64,000 nucleotides of DNA from contig NZ_LT629770.1 of NCBI RefSeq assembly GCF_900105335.1, positions 124,001 to 188,000 of the forward strand, read 5' to 3'. Each line of letters starts with the position of its first letter. Positions within the stretch are counted from its first letter, which is position 1. Under the pieces are notes generated by a model. The model made no database searches. It was not told the origin of the DNA and saw only the letters and a list, made by a program, of their open reading frames with translations. A program made the position numbers and the translations under genes. This stretch comes from Microbacterium paraoxydans (GTDB taxonomy: Bacteria; Actinomycetota; Actinomycetes; Actinomycetales; Microbacteriaceae). Positions 52,900 through 62,109 of the stretch are shown in pieces.

Positions 52900-53250
52900 A
52901 TGCAGATCCTCGACGCCGTCGACGCGGCTTCGCTCCGTTCCGACATCCCCGAGTTCTTCCCCGGTGACACCGTCAAGGTGCACGTCAACATCACCGAGGG
53001 CAACCGCTCCCGTATCCAGGTCTTCCAGGGCGTCGTCATCGGCCGCCAGGGTGACAGCGTCCGCGAGACCTTCACCGTCCGGAAGATCAGCTTCCAGGTG
53101 GGTGTCGAGCGTACCTTCCCCGTGCACTCCCCGGTGATCGACCACATCGAGGTCGTCACCCGCGGTGACGTGCGTCGCGCCAAGCTCTACTACCTGCGCG
53201 AGCTTCGCGGCAAGAAGGCGAAGATCAAGGAGAAGCGCGTCAACAACTGA
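52900..53250 (+). CDS. rplS: 50S ribosomal protein L19
   Basis: 116 aa. Located at the 30S-50S interface. Starts [19 protein letters not shown] and includes [12 protein letters not shown] and [26 protein letters not shown] precedes the ATG. A strong terminator follows. Confidence 0.97.
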   Translation: MQILDAVDAASLRSDIPEFFPGDTVKVHVNITEGNRSRIQVFQGVVIGRQGDSVRETFTVRKISFQVGVERTFPVHSPVIDHIEVVTRGDVRRAKLYYLRELRGKKAKIKEKRVNN

Positions 53251-53266
53251 CGCGAAGCTTCTTCAC

Positions 53267-53303
53267 AGCACCCCGGGACACGATGTCCCGGGGTGCTTTC
53301 GTT
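53267..53303 (+). terminator. Intrinsic terminator after rplS
   Basis: AGCACCCCGGGACA and TGTCCCGGGGTGCT form a perfect 14-bp stem with a 3-nt loop, followed by TTCGTTCT. The strongest hairpin in the window. Confidence 0.85.
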
Positions 53304-53369
53304 CTGTCCCCGGTGTGCGAACCTTGTTACTGCCGTGCGCTCACGGTGCACTCTTCGAGAAGGAACCAG

Positions 53370-54095
53370 ATGACTGACTCTCCGTCCGCACGCCCGACAC
53401 GACGGCGGCGCGGGTTCCTGGTCTTCCTCCGCGACGTGCTGGTCATCGTCGTCATCGCCGCGCTGGTGTCCTTCGTCATCAAGACGTTCGTCGTGCGCTC
53501 GTTCTACATCCCGTCGGCCTCCATGGAGCGGACGCTGCTGATCGACGACCGCATCCTCGTCGACGAGCTGACGCCGCGCTGGACCGGCTATGAGCGCGGC
53601 GACATCGTCGTCTTCAAGGACCCGGGGGGCTGGCTCGACCCGATGCCGCAGACCCCGGCACAGCCGCCGCTGGTCAAGGCCGTCGACTGGGTGCTGACTT
53701 TCGTGGGCATCTCGGCCACCGACACGCAGGACCATCTCGTCAAGCGGGTGATCGGGGTCGAAGGCGATCACGTGGTGTGCTGCAACGCGTTGGGGCAGAT
53801 CACCATCAATGGGGCCCCGATCGACGAGCTGAGCTACCTGAACCTTCCCGAAGGGGACACCGCGGCTTCCAACGAGCCGTTCGACGTCGTCGTGCCGGAA
53901 GACTCCGTGTGGCTCCTCGGCGACAACCGCGACCGCTCCCGCGACGCCCGCGCACACCAGGAGCTGCCCAGCGGCGGATTCGTCCCCGTCTCGAACATCG
54001 TGGGCAAGGCGTTCCTGACGACGTGGCCGCTCGACCGATTCGGACCGATCGACGGCCATCACGAGATCTTCAACGGGGTCCCGGATCCCGAATGA
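53370..54095 (+). CDS. lepB: Signal peptidase I
   Basis: 241 aa. Membrane-bound protease that cuts signal peptides. N-terminal anchor helix about residues 18-43; catalytic Ser51 in PSASME and Lys125 in HLVKRVIGVEGD; the GDNRDRSRDAR box near the end. ATG 53370 follows AGAAGGAA. The stop overlaps rnhB (ATGA). Confidence 0.96.
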   Translation: MTDSPSARPTRRRRGFLVFLRDVLVIVVIAALVSFVIKTFVVRSFYIPSASMERTLLIDDRILVDELTPRWTGYERGDIVVFKDPGGWLDPMPQTPAQPPLVKAVDWVLTFVGISATDTQDHLVKRVIGVEGDHVVCCNALGQITINGAPIDELSYLNLPEGDTAASNEPFDVVVPEDSVWLLGDNRDRSRDARAHQELPSGGFVPVSNIVGKAFLTTWPLDRFGPIDGHHEIFNGVPDPE

Positions 54096-54751
54096 CCGTC
54101 ATCACGCCTCGACTGACCCTGGAGCGGAAGCTCCTGGGGGAGTGCGACCTCATCATCGCCCTCGATGAGGTCGGTCGCGGCGCATTGGCGGGACCTGTGG
54201 CCGTCGGAGCAGCCGTGATGGACGCCAAAGGCGCCCGCCGTCGGGTTCCGGAGGGCCTGCGCGACTCGAAGCTGGTGCCCGAGCGCCGGCGCCCGGACGT
54301 GGCCACCCGCGCCGCCGCCTGGGTGCAGGCCTCCGCCGTCGGCTGGGCGACCGCGGCGGAGGTCGACGAGGTCGGGATCATGCGGGCCCTGGGGCTCGCC
54401 GCCTCGCGAGCCGTGGAGGCGGTGGTCGCACAGGGCGCGACGGTGGAGAACGCCCTGGTCCTGCTCGACGGCAATCACGACTACGTCTCGCGAGTGCATC
54501 CCGTGCCCCTGCGGGTGCAGCCCGTCATCAAGGCGGATCGCGACTGCGCCTCCGTGTCCGCGGCGTCGGTGATCGCGAAGGTCGCGAGAGACGGTCACAT
54601 GGCGGAGCTGCACGAGGGTCACCGCGACTACCAGTGGGATCGCAACAAGGGGTACGCGAGCCCGGAGCACCGGGAGGCCATCCGCTCGTTCGGGCTCTCC
54701 CCGTTCCACCGGTCCTCGTGGGCGATCGCCGACGCGCCGACGCTGTTCTGA
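54092..54751 (+). CDS. rnhB: Ribonuclease HII
   Basis: 219 aa. Cuts RNA in DNA-RNA hybrids and removes misincorporated ribonucleotides. Acidic catalytic residues D25 and E26 in DEVGRG, a third Asp in LLDGNHD and a fourth in IKADRDCASVSAASVIAKV are present. Coupled to lepB. Confidence 0.95.
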   Translation: MTVITPRLTLERKLLGECDLIIALDEVGRGALAGPVAVGAAVMDAKGARRRVPEGLRDSKLVPERRRPDVATRAAAWVQASAVGWATAAEVDEVGIMRALGLAASRAVEAVVAQGATVENALVLLDGNHDYVSRVHPVPLRVQPVIKADRDCASVSAASVIAKVARDGHMAELHEGHRDYQWDRNKGYASPEHREAIRSFGLSPFHRSSWAIADAPTLF

Positions 54752-54807
54752 GCGGCCGCGCCCGGGATGCCGCGACCGGCGCCGGACGACCATAGGATGG
54801 ACTCATC

Positions 54808-55134
54808 ATGGATGAGGAAGCCTTCGACGACTACGACCGCGAGCTGGAGCTCGCGCTGTTCCGCGAGTACCGCGACGTCGTCTCTCAGTTCCAGTACGTC
54901 GTGGAGACCGAGCGTCGCTTCTACCTGGCCAACGAGGTCAACGTCGTGCGGCGGGACACCGAGCACGACTTCTACTTCGAGATCTCCATGAGCGACGTGT
55001 GGGTGTGGGACATCTACCGGGCTGACCGCTTCGTGAAGGCCGTCCGGGTGCTCACGTTCAAGGACGTGAACGTCGAGGAGCTCCAGCGCCGCGAGTTCGA
55101 ACTGCCGCAGGAGCTCTCCCTCGACGGAGAGTGA
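54808..55134 (+). CDS. DUF2469 protein
   Basis: 108 aa, acidic, an actinobacterial family of unknown function usually found between rnhB and yraN, as here. Pattern DEEAFDDYDRELELALFREYRDVV and VVETERRFYLANEVN. TAGGAT lies 9 nt before the ATG, so the leader is 2-3 nt. Confidence 0.88.
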   Translation: MDEEAFDDYDRELELALFREYRDVVSQFQYVVETERRFYLANEVNVVRRDTEHDFYFEISMSDVWVWDIYRADRFVKAVRVLTFKDVNVEELQRREFELPQELSLDGE

Positions 55135-55245
55135 CGCGGCGCGCCGTTTCTGCACAGCGGTGACATTCTTCGTCGTTTCCACAGCCTCTGGACTGTTCGC
55201 GCGGGACCACGGCGGTGACGGGGTGCTGACGTCCATTCTGTCGGG

Positions 55246-55608
55246 ATGGCAGCGAAAGACGACCTCGGGCGAGCCGGGGAGCAGCAGGCAGCGGACTATC
55301 TGACGAAGCGCGGGTATCGGATCGTCGACCGCAACTGGCGGTGTCCTCAGGGGGAGCTGGACATCGTCGCGATCATCGGCCCCCATGTCGCGGTGGTCGA
55401 GGTCAAGACACGGCGGTCAGCGGCGTTCGGGCACCCGTTCGATGCGATCGATGACCGCAAGCGGCGCCGGCTGTGGCGTCTCGCCTACGCCTGGCGTGCG
55501 GCACACCCCGAGCTGGCGCGCGGACGGGCCCTCCGGGTGGAAGCGGTCGGCATCATCGGCGCGTCCGTGGCGACGGCCTCGATCGAGCACCTCGAGGACA
55601 TCGCATGA
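55246..55608 (+). CDS. yraN: YraN family endonuclease-like protein
   Basis: 120 aa, UPF0102, a Holliday-junction-resolvase-like fold with D-x-x-E-K motif: GELDIVAIIG, VVEVKTR. Function unproven. Stop overlaps yifB start (ATGA). An upstream CATTCT box 6 nt from the ATG suggests its own leaderless start. Confidence 0.9.
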   Translation: MAAKDDLGRAGEQQAADYLTKRGYRIVDRNWRCPQGELDIVAIIGPHVAVVEVKTRRSAAFGHPFDAIDDRKRRRLWRLAYAWRAAHPELARGRALRVEAVGIIGASVATASIEHLEDIA

Positions 55609-57134
55609 GCACGGCGCGAACCTGGTCCGTGGCGCTCACCGGGGCCGAGGGGCATGTCGTCGAGGTCGAGGCCGACCTCTCAGCGCAGACGCCGGAGTTC
55701 CGCATCATCGGCCTCCCGGACAAGTCCCTGGGCGAGGCCGTGCAGCGCGTGCACAACGCCTGCGGGAACTCCGGCCTCCCGCTGCCGCGGCGACGGCTGA
55801 CCGTCAACCTCTCGCCCGCGAGTCTGCCGAAGCACGGGGCCGCCTTCGACCTGGCGATCGCGGTGGCCTGCCTCGCCGCGGGCGACGTGATCGCCCGTCG
55901 CGCCGTCCGGCAGACCGTGCATCTGGGAGAACTCGGGCTGGACGGGAGGCTGCGTCCCGTGCCGGGAGTGCTGCCGGCCGTCTTCGCCGCCGCTCGTGCC
56001 GGCTTCGACCGCGTGATCGTGCCGCACGGCAATGCGGCTGAGGCGGTTCTCGTCGGCGGCGTGGAGGTGCGTGCCGCCGCCTCACTCGCGGAGGTCGCCG
56101 CCTGGCACGGCGCGGACGTCGAGGTGCCCGATGTCGAGCCGGTTCCGGGGCCGCAGCCGCCGGAGGAGAAAGCGGACGAGCGCGACCTGAGCGACGTCCT
56201 CGGGCAGGAGGAAGCCGTCGAGGCGCTCATCGTCGCTGCCGCCGGTGGCCACAACATGCTCCTGAGCGGTCCACCGGGAGCAGGGAAGACCATGCTCGCA
56301 GGGCGCCTGCCCGGCATCATGCCGCCGCTGACCGAGCAGGAGGCGATCGAGGTGGCCTCGGTCCGCTCCCTCTGCGGTGAGGCCGTGACCGGACTCGACC
56401 ACCAGCCCCCGCTGGTCGCTCCGCACCACAGCGCCTCGGTGGCGGCGATGGTGGGAGGCGGATCGCGGACGGCGCGCCCCGGCGCGGTCGCCCGTGCGCA
56501 TCGGGGCGTCCTGTTCCTGGACGAGGCGGCGGAGTTCCCGCGGGTGGCCCTGGACGCGCTCCGCCAGCCGCTCGAGACGGGATTCGTCGATGTGCATCGC
56601 TCGGGCTTCGTGGTGCGATTCCCGGCGCGGTTCCAGCTGCTCTTGGCGATGAATCCGTGTCCCTGCGGCAACCGCGGCGTCCGTGATGGCGACTGCATCT
56701 GCCCGCCTCAGGCGCTGCGACGCTATGCCACGCGGCTCTCCGGGCCGTTGCGCGATCGTCTCGACATCGATCTGCCGGTCACGCGCGTCGCAGCCTCCCG
56801 TTCGATCGCGGGGGAGCGCTCCGGAGCGACGACCGCCGAGGCCCGGGATCGCGTCGGCGCGGCCCGCGCACGAGCCGAGCGGCGCTGGCGCGGCACACCG
56901 TGGCGTCGGAATGCGGAGATACCTGGCACTGTGCTCCGGCATGGCGGCTACCGTCTCCCGTCGGACGTGCGGGCGGGGCTCGATCGCGCCTTGGAACGCG
57001 GGGCGTTGACGCTCCGCGGTTACGACCGCGTCCTCCGGGTGGCGTGGACCATGGCCGATCTGGCCGGACGCGACCGCCCCGGCACGGACGAGGTCGGGCG
57101 GGCGCTGCTCCTGCGGACGGGGGTGGCACGATGA
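55605..57134 (+). CDS. yifB: YifB family Mg chelatase-like AAA ATPase (ComM-like)
   Basis: 509 aa. N-terminal ChlI-like domain (about 1-170), AAA+ domain with Walker A GPPGAGKT at 222-229, Walker B VLFLDEAAEF, and a C-terminal Mg-chelatase region (MNPCPCGNRG). ComM of this family is a DNA helicase used in natural transformation of Vibrio. It is coupled at both ends: ATGA with yraN and ATGA with dprA. Confidence 0.93.
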   Translation: MSTARTWSVALTGAEGHVVEVEADLSAQTPEFRIIGLPDKSLGEAVQRVHNACGNSGLPLPRRRLTVNLSPASLPKHGAAFDLAIAVACLAAGDVIARRAVRQTVHLGELGLDGRLRPVPGVLPAVFAAARAGFDRVIVPHGNAAEAVLVGGVEVRAAASLAEVAAWHGADVEVPDVEPVPGPQPPEEKADERDLSDVLGQEEAVEALIVAAAGGHNMLLSGPPGAGKTMLAGRLPGIMPPLTEQEAIEVASVRSLCGEAVTGLDHQPPLVAPHHSASVAAMVGGGSRTARPGAVARAHRGVLFLDEAAEFPRVALDALRQPLETGFVDVHRSGFVVRFPARFQLLLAMNPCPCGNRGVRDGDCICPPQALRRYATRLSGPLRDRLDIDLPVTRVAASRSIAGERSGATTAEARDRVGAARARAERRWRGTPWRRNAEIPGTVLRHGGYRLPSDVRAGLDRALERGALTLRGYDRVLRVAWTMADLAGRDRPGTDEVGRALLLRTGVAR

Positions 57135-58321
57135 TCGACGGACTCCTCTCTCAACAGGACGCTCTCGACGCGGCGCGGGGCGTGCGCGGAACAGACGAGG
57201 TGACGGAGGCGCTGGCGCGGGTCGCGTGGTCCGTCATCGCCGACCCCGGGGACGCCGTCGCCGCGACCCTCGTGCGCGAGTTCGGGCCGGCCGACGGGCT
57301 GCGCTTCGCGTTGGACGGGGCGGGACGGCCGTGGCCGGTGGTCCGAGCCGTGGGGGCACGACGGGCCCTCGACGACGCGCGCGCCCGGTGGCGGCAGCGC
57401 GCGGATCCGGCGGCGGTGATCGGCGCCATCCGTGGCGCACGGGAGGCGGGTGCGAAGCTGCTGCTCCCCGGAGACCCCGACTGGCCGCTGTCCGTCGACG
57501 ATCTCGATGCGGAGGCGCCGATGGTGCTGTGGGTGCGCGGGCGCAGCGACCTCCTGTCGAGCGCCGCGCGCGTTGCGATCGTGGGAGCCAGGGCGGCCAC
57601 CGCCTACGGGGAGCGTGTCGCCGCCGACATCGCCGGAGACCTGGCTGTCGGGGAGACGGCGGTCGTGTCCGGCGGTGCGTACGGCATCGACGGCGCAGCG
57701 CACCGCGCCGCATTGACCGTCGGCGGGGGGACGATCGCGGTCCTCGCCGGGGGCGTCGACCGCCCGTACCCCGCCGGTCACCGGAACCTTCTGACCCGCA
57801 TCGCGGTCGACGGAGCCGTCGTCAGCGAGGTGCCATGCGGGACGGCCCCGACGCGGTGGCGCTTCCTCGCGCGCAACCGGCTGATCGCGGCGCTGGGGCA
57901 GGCCACCGTGGTCGTCGAGGCGGGCTGGCGCAGCGGCTCCCTCAACACGGCGGGGCATGCGGCAACTCTGGGTAGGCCGCTCGGCGCGGTGCCCGGTCCC
58001 GTGACGTCCGCCTCGTCGGCCGGCTGTCACCGGCTGCTGCGCGAATACGACGCGGTGTGCGTCACCTCCGCGGCGGAGGTGGCCGAGCTGCTCCCGGCCG
58101 GCGCGCGGTCGCAACGGGGACTCGATGCGACGGACGACGCGCGGGTCGTGCTCCTCCGTGCGCTCAGCACCCGAGCCGCTCGCACGGAGGCGGAGCTCGC
58201 CCAGCGCGCCGATCTCACCGTCGACCGGACTCGCGCCGTGCTCGGCCTGCTCGATCTCGACGGGCTCGCGCGACGCGACGGCGACGGCTGGCGTGGCGTG
58301 GGCGCGGCACGCACATCGTAG
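57131..58321 (+). CDS. dprA: DNA-processing protein DprA
   Basis: 396 aa. Loads RecA on incoming single-stranded DNA in natural transformation. Rossmann-like core in GARAATAYGERVAADIAG, SGGAYGIDGAAHRAAL, ATVVVEAGWRSGSLNTAGHA and VPGPVTSASSAGCH. C-terminal winged-helix-like domain (about 345-390). Coupled to yifB. Together with yraN this is a competence/recombination module. Confidence 0.94.
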   Translation: MIDGLLSQQDALDAARGVRGTDEVTEALARVAWSVIADPGDAVAATLVREFGPADGLRFALDGAGRPWPVVRAVGARRALDDARARWRQRADPAAVIGAIRGAREAGAKLLLPGDPDWPLSVDDLDAEAPMVLWVRGRSDLLSSAARVAIVGARAATAYGERVAADIAGDLAVGETAVVSGGAYGIDGAAHRAALTVGGGTIAVLAGGVDRPYPAGHRNLLTRIAVDGAVVSEVPCGTAPTRWRFLARNRLIAALGQATVVVEAGWRSGSLNTAGHAATLGRPLGAVPGPVTSASSAGCHRLLREYDAVCVTSAAEVAELLPAGARSQRGLDATDDARVVLLRALSTRAARTEAELAQRADLTVDRTRAVLGLLDLDGLARRDGDGWRGVGAARTS

Positions 58322-58377
58322 GCAGGGTCCCGGCGGGGCGCGTCGCTCTGAAGGCGGGGGAGCGGCAGGCTGGGGAT

Positions 58378-59280
58378 ATGGACTTCGCGGTCGCTGTCGA
58401 GGCGTTCGCCGACCACCTCGAGAAGGTGCGTCGGCTCTCTCCGGCGACCGTGAAGGCGTACCGTTCCGATCTGCGGGACCTCGGGACGAGCGTGGGGGGT
58501 GGCCCGGTGGGCCGTATCGACCTGGAGATGCTGCGCGAATGGCTGTGGCAGGCGACCCAGCGGGGCGACGCCCGTGCGACGCTGGCCCGACGCGCGGCCA
58601 CGGCGCGAGCGTTCTTCGGGTGGGCGCGCGAGCAGGACTTCGTCCCTGTCGACCCCAGCCTGCGGCTCGTGGCACCGAAGCGCGCGAAGACGCTGCCGAC
58701 GGTGGCATCGAAGGACGCGATGTCGGAGCTGTTGGAGCGACATCGGCAGGCGGCGGCCTCGGGCGATCCCGCGGCCCTCCGCGACCACGCGGTGCTGGAA
58801 TTCCTCTACGGTGCGGCGGTCCGCGTCTCCGAACTCTGCGGCCTCGACATCGACGACCTGGATCTCGATCGGGGGACGGCCCGCGTGCGGGGCAAGGGCG
58901 ACAAAGAGCGCGTCGTCCCGTTCGGCGCTCCGGCGCGGGATGCGCTCACCGCCTACCTGCGTCGCGCTCGACCAGCTCTCCTCGCACGGGCCGGGGCCGC
59001 CTCGCCCGCCGTCTTCCTCGGCAGTCGCGGTGGGCGCGTCGGTCCGCGGACGGTCTACGAGGTCGTCGCCCGTGCGCTCGCACCCGTCGTCGGCGCGGAG
59101 ACCGTCGGGCCGCACGCCCTCCGTCACACGGCGGCGACCCATCTGCTGGACGGTGGTGCGGATCTCCGTGCCGTGCAGGAGATCCTCGGGCACGCGAGCC
59201 TGGGGACCACGCAGATCTACACGCACGTGTCGGCGGAGCGGCTGACGGCGACGTATCGCCTCGCGCACCCGCGGGCCTGA
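58378..59280 (+). CDS. xerC: Tyrosine recombinase XerC
   Basis: 300 aa. Resolves chromosome dimers at dif with XerD. N-terminal SAM-like core-binding domain, then catalytic residues R149, K173, H246, R249, H272 and nucleophile Y281 are all visible. ATG 58378 starts MDFAVAVEAF; CAGGCT lies 6 nt upstream. Neighbouring dprA-yifB is conserved. Confidence 0.94.
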   Translation: MDFAVAVEAFADHLEKVRRLSPATVKAYRSDLRDLGTSVGGGPVGRIDLEMLREWLWQATQRGDARATLARRAATARAFFGWAREQDFVPVDPSLRLVAPKRAKTLPTVASKDAMSELLERHRQAAASGDPAALRDHAVLEFLYGAAVRVSELCGLDIDDLDLDRGTARVRGKGDKERVVPFGAPARDALTAYLRRARPALLARAGAASPAVFLGSRGGRVGPRTVYEVVARALAPVVGAETVGPHALRHTAATHLLDGGADLRAVQEILGHASLGTTQIYTHVSAERLTATYRLAHPRA

Positions 59281-59301
59281 GCGCGGAGCCCGCCCGTCGG
59301 A

Positions 59302-59904
59302 TCATCCGTCGCAGCAGGGCAGGAGCCGCGCCCGCAGGAGGCCGCCGAACAGGAGCATCGGGTTGATGTACTCGCCGTCGCGTCGCACGCCGACGTGCAG
59401 TGAGTCGGGTGGAGTGTGACCACCCGTGGCGACACGGCCGATGTCCTGGCCTCGGCGGACCGGGTCTCCCGCGCGCAGGGGCGACTCCACGGGCTCGAAC
59501 GTGCTCACGAGGCCATCCGCGTGTCGGATCGTGAGCAGCGGACGATCGACGACGACGCCCTGGAACGCGACGATCCCCTCCGCCGGGGCGACGACGGTGC
59601 CGCCCGCAGCCGCAGCGACGTCCACGCCGCGGTGTCCGGGGCCGTAGGCGTGCGCTGGCGCGCGGTAGGCGACGCTCACGCGGCGCGTCCCGTCGACGGG
59701 CCACTGCCAGGGGATGTCGGAGACGAACTCGTCGGGCACGGGCGCGAGGCCGTGTGCCGCCGACGTGGCTCGGGCGGCGGGCGGAGACGGGAACGGAGCA
59801 CCGCCACACAGGAGTGCGACAGCGGCGAGGACTGTGGCGATCAGCACCCGGAGGAGAGAGGGGTGCGGGCGAGAGCGAGGGCGAGGAGGGGACGGAGGAG
59901 TCAT
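59302..59904 (-). CDS. M23-fold peptidase, secreted, degenerate active site
   Basis: 200 aa, secreted by a basic N-terminus followed by a hydrophobic segment (LLRVLIATVLAAVALLCGG, about residues 17-35). LytM-like domain residues about 65-190 with the zinc ligands H91 and D95 in GHRGVDVAA. The second motif, normally HxH, reads S168-L-H170, so one catalytic His is replaced by Ser. This variant is probably not an active peptidase but may bind or regulate other hydrolases. It is convergent with xerC and divergent from rpsB. Confidence 0.85.
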   Translation of the reverse strand: MTPPSPPRPRSRPHPSLLRVLIATVLAAVALLCGGAPFPSPPAARATSAAHGLAPVPDEFVSDIPWQWPVDGTRRVSVAYRAPAHAYGPGHRGVDVAAAAGGTVVAPAEGIVAFQGVVVDRPLLTIRHADGLVSTFEPVESPLRAGDPVRRGQDIGRVATGGHTPPDSLHVGVRRDGEYINPMLLFGGLLRARLLPCCDG

Positions 59905-60026
59905 CACGCGAGTGTGCGTGACCGGTGCGGGCCGGCGGAGCGGCCGCTCTCCGCCGGGGCCGGCGGCAGGGGAGAAGGCCGAGCATCGCGCCGCTGTGGA
60001 GGACGAGCTGGCGCCGCATGATCCTG

Positions 60027-60032
60027 TATGCT
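60027..60032 (+). promoter_or_regulatory. Probable rpsB promoter (-10) and start of a structured leader
   Basis: TATGCT is the best -10-like hexamer in the 304-bp gap (59905-60208) between the M23 gene and rpsB; no -35 is clear. The following leader of about 170 nt can form hairpins CCCGT/ACGGG (60108-60123) and CCGACC/GGTCGG (60149-60164), which could take part in S2 autoregulation. Nothing else is recognisable in the gap. Confidence 0.4.
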
Positions 60033-60208
60033 GGACGAGCACCTCGATCTCGGGGTGACTACGCGTGCCCAGAGCGACTCTGTCGTGGCATCCACTCCCG
60101 CAGGTCCCGTTTCCGAACGGGTGGGGGTGAGCCGGGCACCAGGATGTCCGACCGTCCGGTCGGCATGACAACCTCAACGGCGCCCCGCGCCAGAATCAGG
60201 AGACGACC

Positions 60209-61150
60209 ATGGCTGTGGTCACCATCCGCCAGCTGCTCGACAGCGGCGTGCACTTCGGACACCAGACCCGTCGGTGGAACCCGAAGGTGAAGCGCTTCAT
60301 CCTCACGGAGCGCAGCGGCATCCACATCATCGACCTCCAGCAGTCGCTCGGCTACATCGACAAGGCCTACGACTTCGTCAAGGAGACCGTGGCGCACGGC
60401 GGCACGATCCTCTTCGTCGGCACCAAGAAGCAGGCGCAGGAGATCCTCGCGGAGCAGGCCACGCGCGTCGGCCAGCCCTACGTGAACCAGCGTTGGCTCG
60501 GCGGCCTCCTCACCAACTTCTCCACCATCGCGAAGCGTCTCGCCCGCATGAAGGAGCTCGAGGAGCTCGACTACGAGAACCCCTCCGCTTCCGGCTTCAC
60601 GAAGAAGGAGCTGCTGCTCAAGAAGCGCGAGCTGGACAAGCTCCACAAGTCGCTCGGTGGTATCCGCAACCTCACCAAGACGCCGTCCGCCCTCTGGGTC
60701 GTCGACGCCAAGCGTGAGCACCTCGCCATCGACGAGGCCAAGAAGCTGGGCATCCCGGTGATCGGCATCCTCGACACCAACGCCGACCCGGACGACTTCC
60801 AGTACCCGATCCCCGGCAACGACGACGCCATCCGTTCGGTGTCGCTGCTGACGCGCATCATCGCCGACGCCGCCGCCGAGGGCCTGCAGCAGAAGCACAA
60901 CCCGGAGTCGGGCGACGCGGAGCCGCTGGCCGAGTGGGAGAAGGAGCTTCTCGAGGCTCCCGTGCAGGAGTCCGCTGACGCCGCCGAGGTCGTGACCGCG
61001 GACGACGAGGCCGCTGTCGTCGAGACCCCGGCCGCTGACGCCACCGCCGCCGACGAGGCCGGTGCCCAGGCGCACGACGAGGCGATCGCCGCCGCTTCCG
61101 GTGAGGAGACCGCCGAGGTCGCCGCCGCCGAGGCCGCAGACGCCAAGTAA
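60209..61150 (+). CDS. rpsB: 30S ribosomal protein S2
   Basis: 313 aa. Core S2 occupies residues 1-235 (start [20 protein letters not shown]). The extra 75 residues form a tail dominated by Ala, Glu, Asp and Thr. AGGAGA before the ATG. tsf follows after 41 bp, the universal rpsB-tsf pair. Confidence 0.96.
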   Translation: MAVVTIRQLLDSGVHFGHQTRRWNPKVKRFILTERSGIHIIDLQQSLGYIDKAYDFVKETVAHGGTILFVGTKKQAQEILAEQATRVGQPYVNQRWLGGLLTNFSTIAKRLARMKELEELDYENPSASGFTKKELLLKKRELDKLHKSLGGIRNLTKTPSALWVVDAKREHLAIDEAKKLGIPVIGILDTNADPDDFQYPIPGNDDAIRSVSLLTRIIADAAAEGLQQKHNPESGDAEPLAEWEKELLEAPVQESADAAEVVTADDEAAVVETPAADATAADEAGAQAHDEAIAAASGEETAEVAAAEAADAK

Positions 61151-61191
61151 TCCCTCGTACACCCACACAACGAAGCAAGGAGCCACCACAC

Positions 61192-62019
61192 ATGGCCAAC
61201 TTCACCATCGCCGACCTCAAGGCGCTGCGTGAGCAGCTCGGCACGGGAATGGTCGACACCAAGAAGGCGCTCGAGGAGGCTGACGGCGACGTCGAGAAGG
61301 CCACCGAGATCCTGCGCCTGAAGGGTGCGAAGGGCAACGCCAAGCGCGCCGACCGTTCGACCAGCGAGGGCCTCGTCGTCGCTCGTGAGCAGGACGGCGC
61401 CGTGACGCTCGTCGAGCTCGCCTGCGAGACCGACTTCGTCGCGAAGAACGAGCGCTTCATCGCGCTGGCCGACAAGGTCGCCGACGCCGTCGCCGCCGTG
61501 AAGGCCGACTCGGTCGAGGCCGCCCTCGCCGCTCCGGCGGGCGACAAGACCGTCGAGCAGCTCATCTCGGAAGAGGCCGCCATCATCGGTGAGAAGGTCG
61601 AGCTCCGTCGCGTGCGCACCGTCTCCGGTGACAGCGTCGAGGTCTACCTCCACCGCACGAGCAAGGACCTGCCGCCGCAGATCGGTGTCGTCGTCGCCTA
61701 CACGGGTGACGACGCCGAGACCGCGCGCAGCATCGCCCAGCACATCTCGTTCGCGAACCCGTCGTACCTGTCCCGCGAGGACGTGCCGGCGGATGCGGTC
61801 GAGAAGGAGCGCGAGATCGTCACCGAGATCTCCCGCAACGAGGGCAAGCCCGAGGCCGCTCTGCCGAAGATCGTCGAAGGCCGCGTCTCCGCGTTCATCA
61901 AGCAGGTCGCCCTGCTGGAGCAGGACTACGCCAAGGACAACAAGCTCTCTGTCGCCCAGGTGGCGAAGGACGCCGGTATCACCGTGACGGACTTCGCGCG
62001 CTTCAAGGTCGGCGCGTAG
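61192..62019 (+). CDS. tsf: Elongation factor Ts
   Basis: 275 aa. Guanine-nucleotide exchange factor for EF-Tu. N-terminal UBA-like domain (MANFTIADLKALREQLGTGM), catalytic TDFVAKNERF, and C-terminal domain. AAGGAG precedes the ATG. Followed by a strong terminator. Confidence 0.96.
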   Translation: MANFTIADLKALREQLGTGMVDTKKALEEADGDVEKATEILRLKGAKGNAKRADRSTSEGLVVAREQDGAVTLVELACETDFVAKNERFIALADKVADAVAAVKADSVEAALAAPAGDKTVEQLISEEAAIIGEKVELRRVRTVSGDSVEVYLHRTSKDLPPQIGVVVAYTGDDAETARSIAQHISFANPSYLSREDVPADAVEKEREIVTEISRNEGKPEAALPKIVEGRVSAFIKQVALLEQDYAKDNKLSVAQVAKDAGITVTDFARFKVGA

Positions 62020-62026
62020 CACTGTC

Positions 62027-62063
62027 GAAGGGGTTCGGATCGCTCGATCCGAACCCCTTCTTC
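62027..62063 (+). terminator. Intrinsic terminator after tsf
   Basis: GAAGGGGTTCGGATC and GATCCGAACCCCTTC form a perfect 15-bp stem with a 4-nt loop, followed by TTC. It begins 8 bp after the tsf stop. Confidence 0.85.
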
Positions 62064-62109
62064 ATGCCCACCAGGCACTATCTTGAATCGGGACGAGAGG
62101 ACACCCCCC

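Noticed and set aside
60059..61189. 376-codon open frame on the minus strand opposite rpsB
   Set aside because: Antisense shadow of rpsB; leucine/valine/glycine-rich without motifs.
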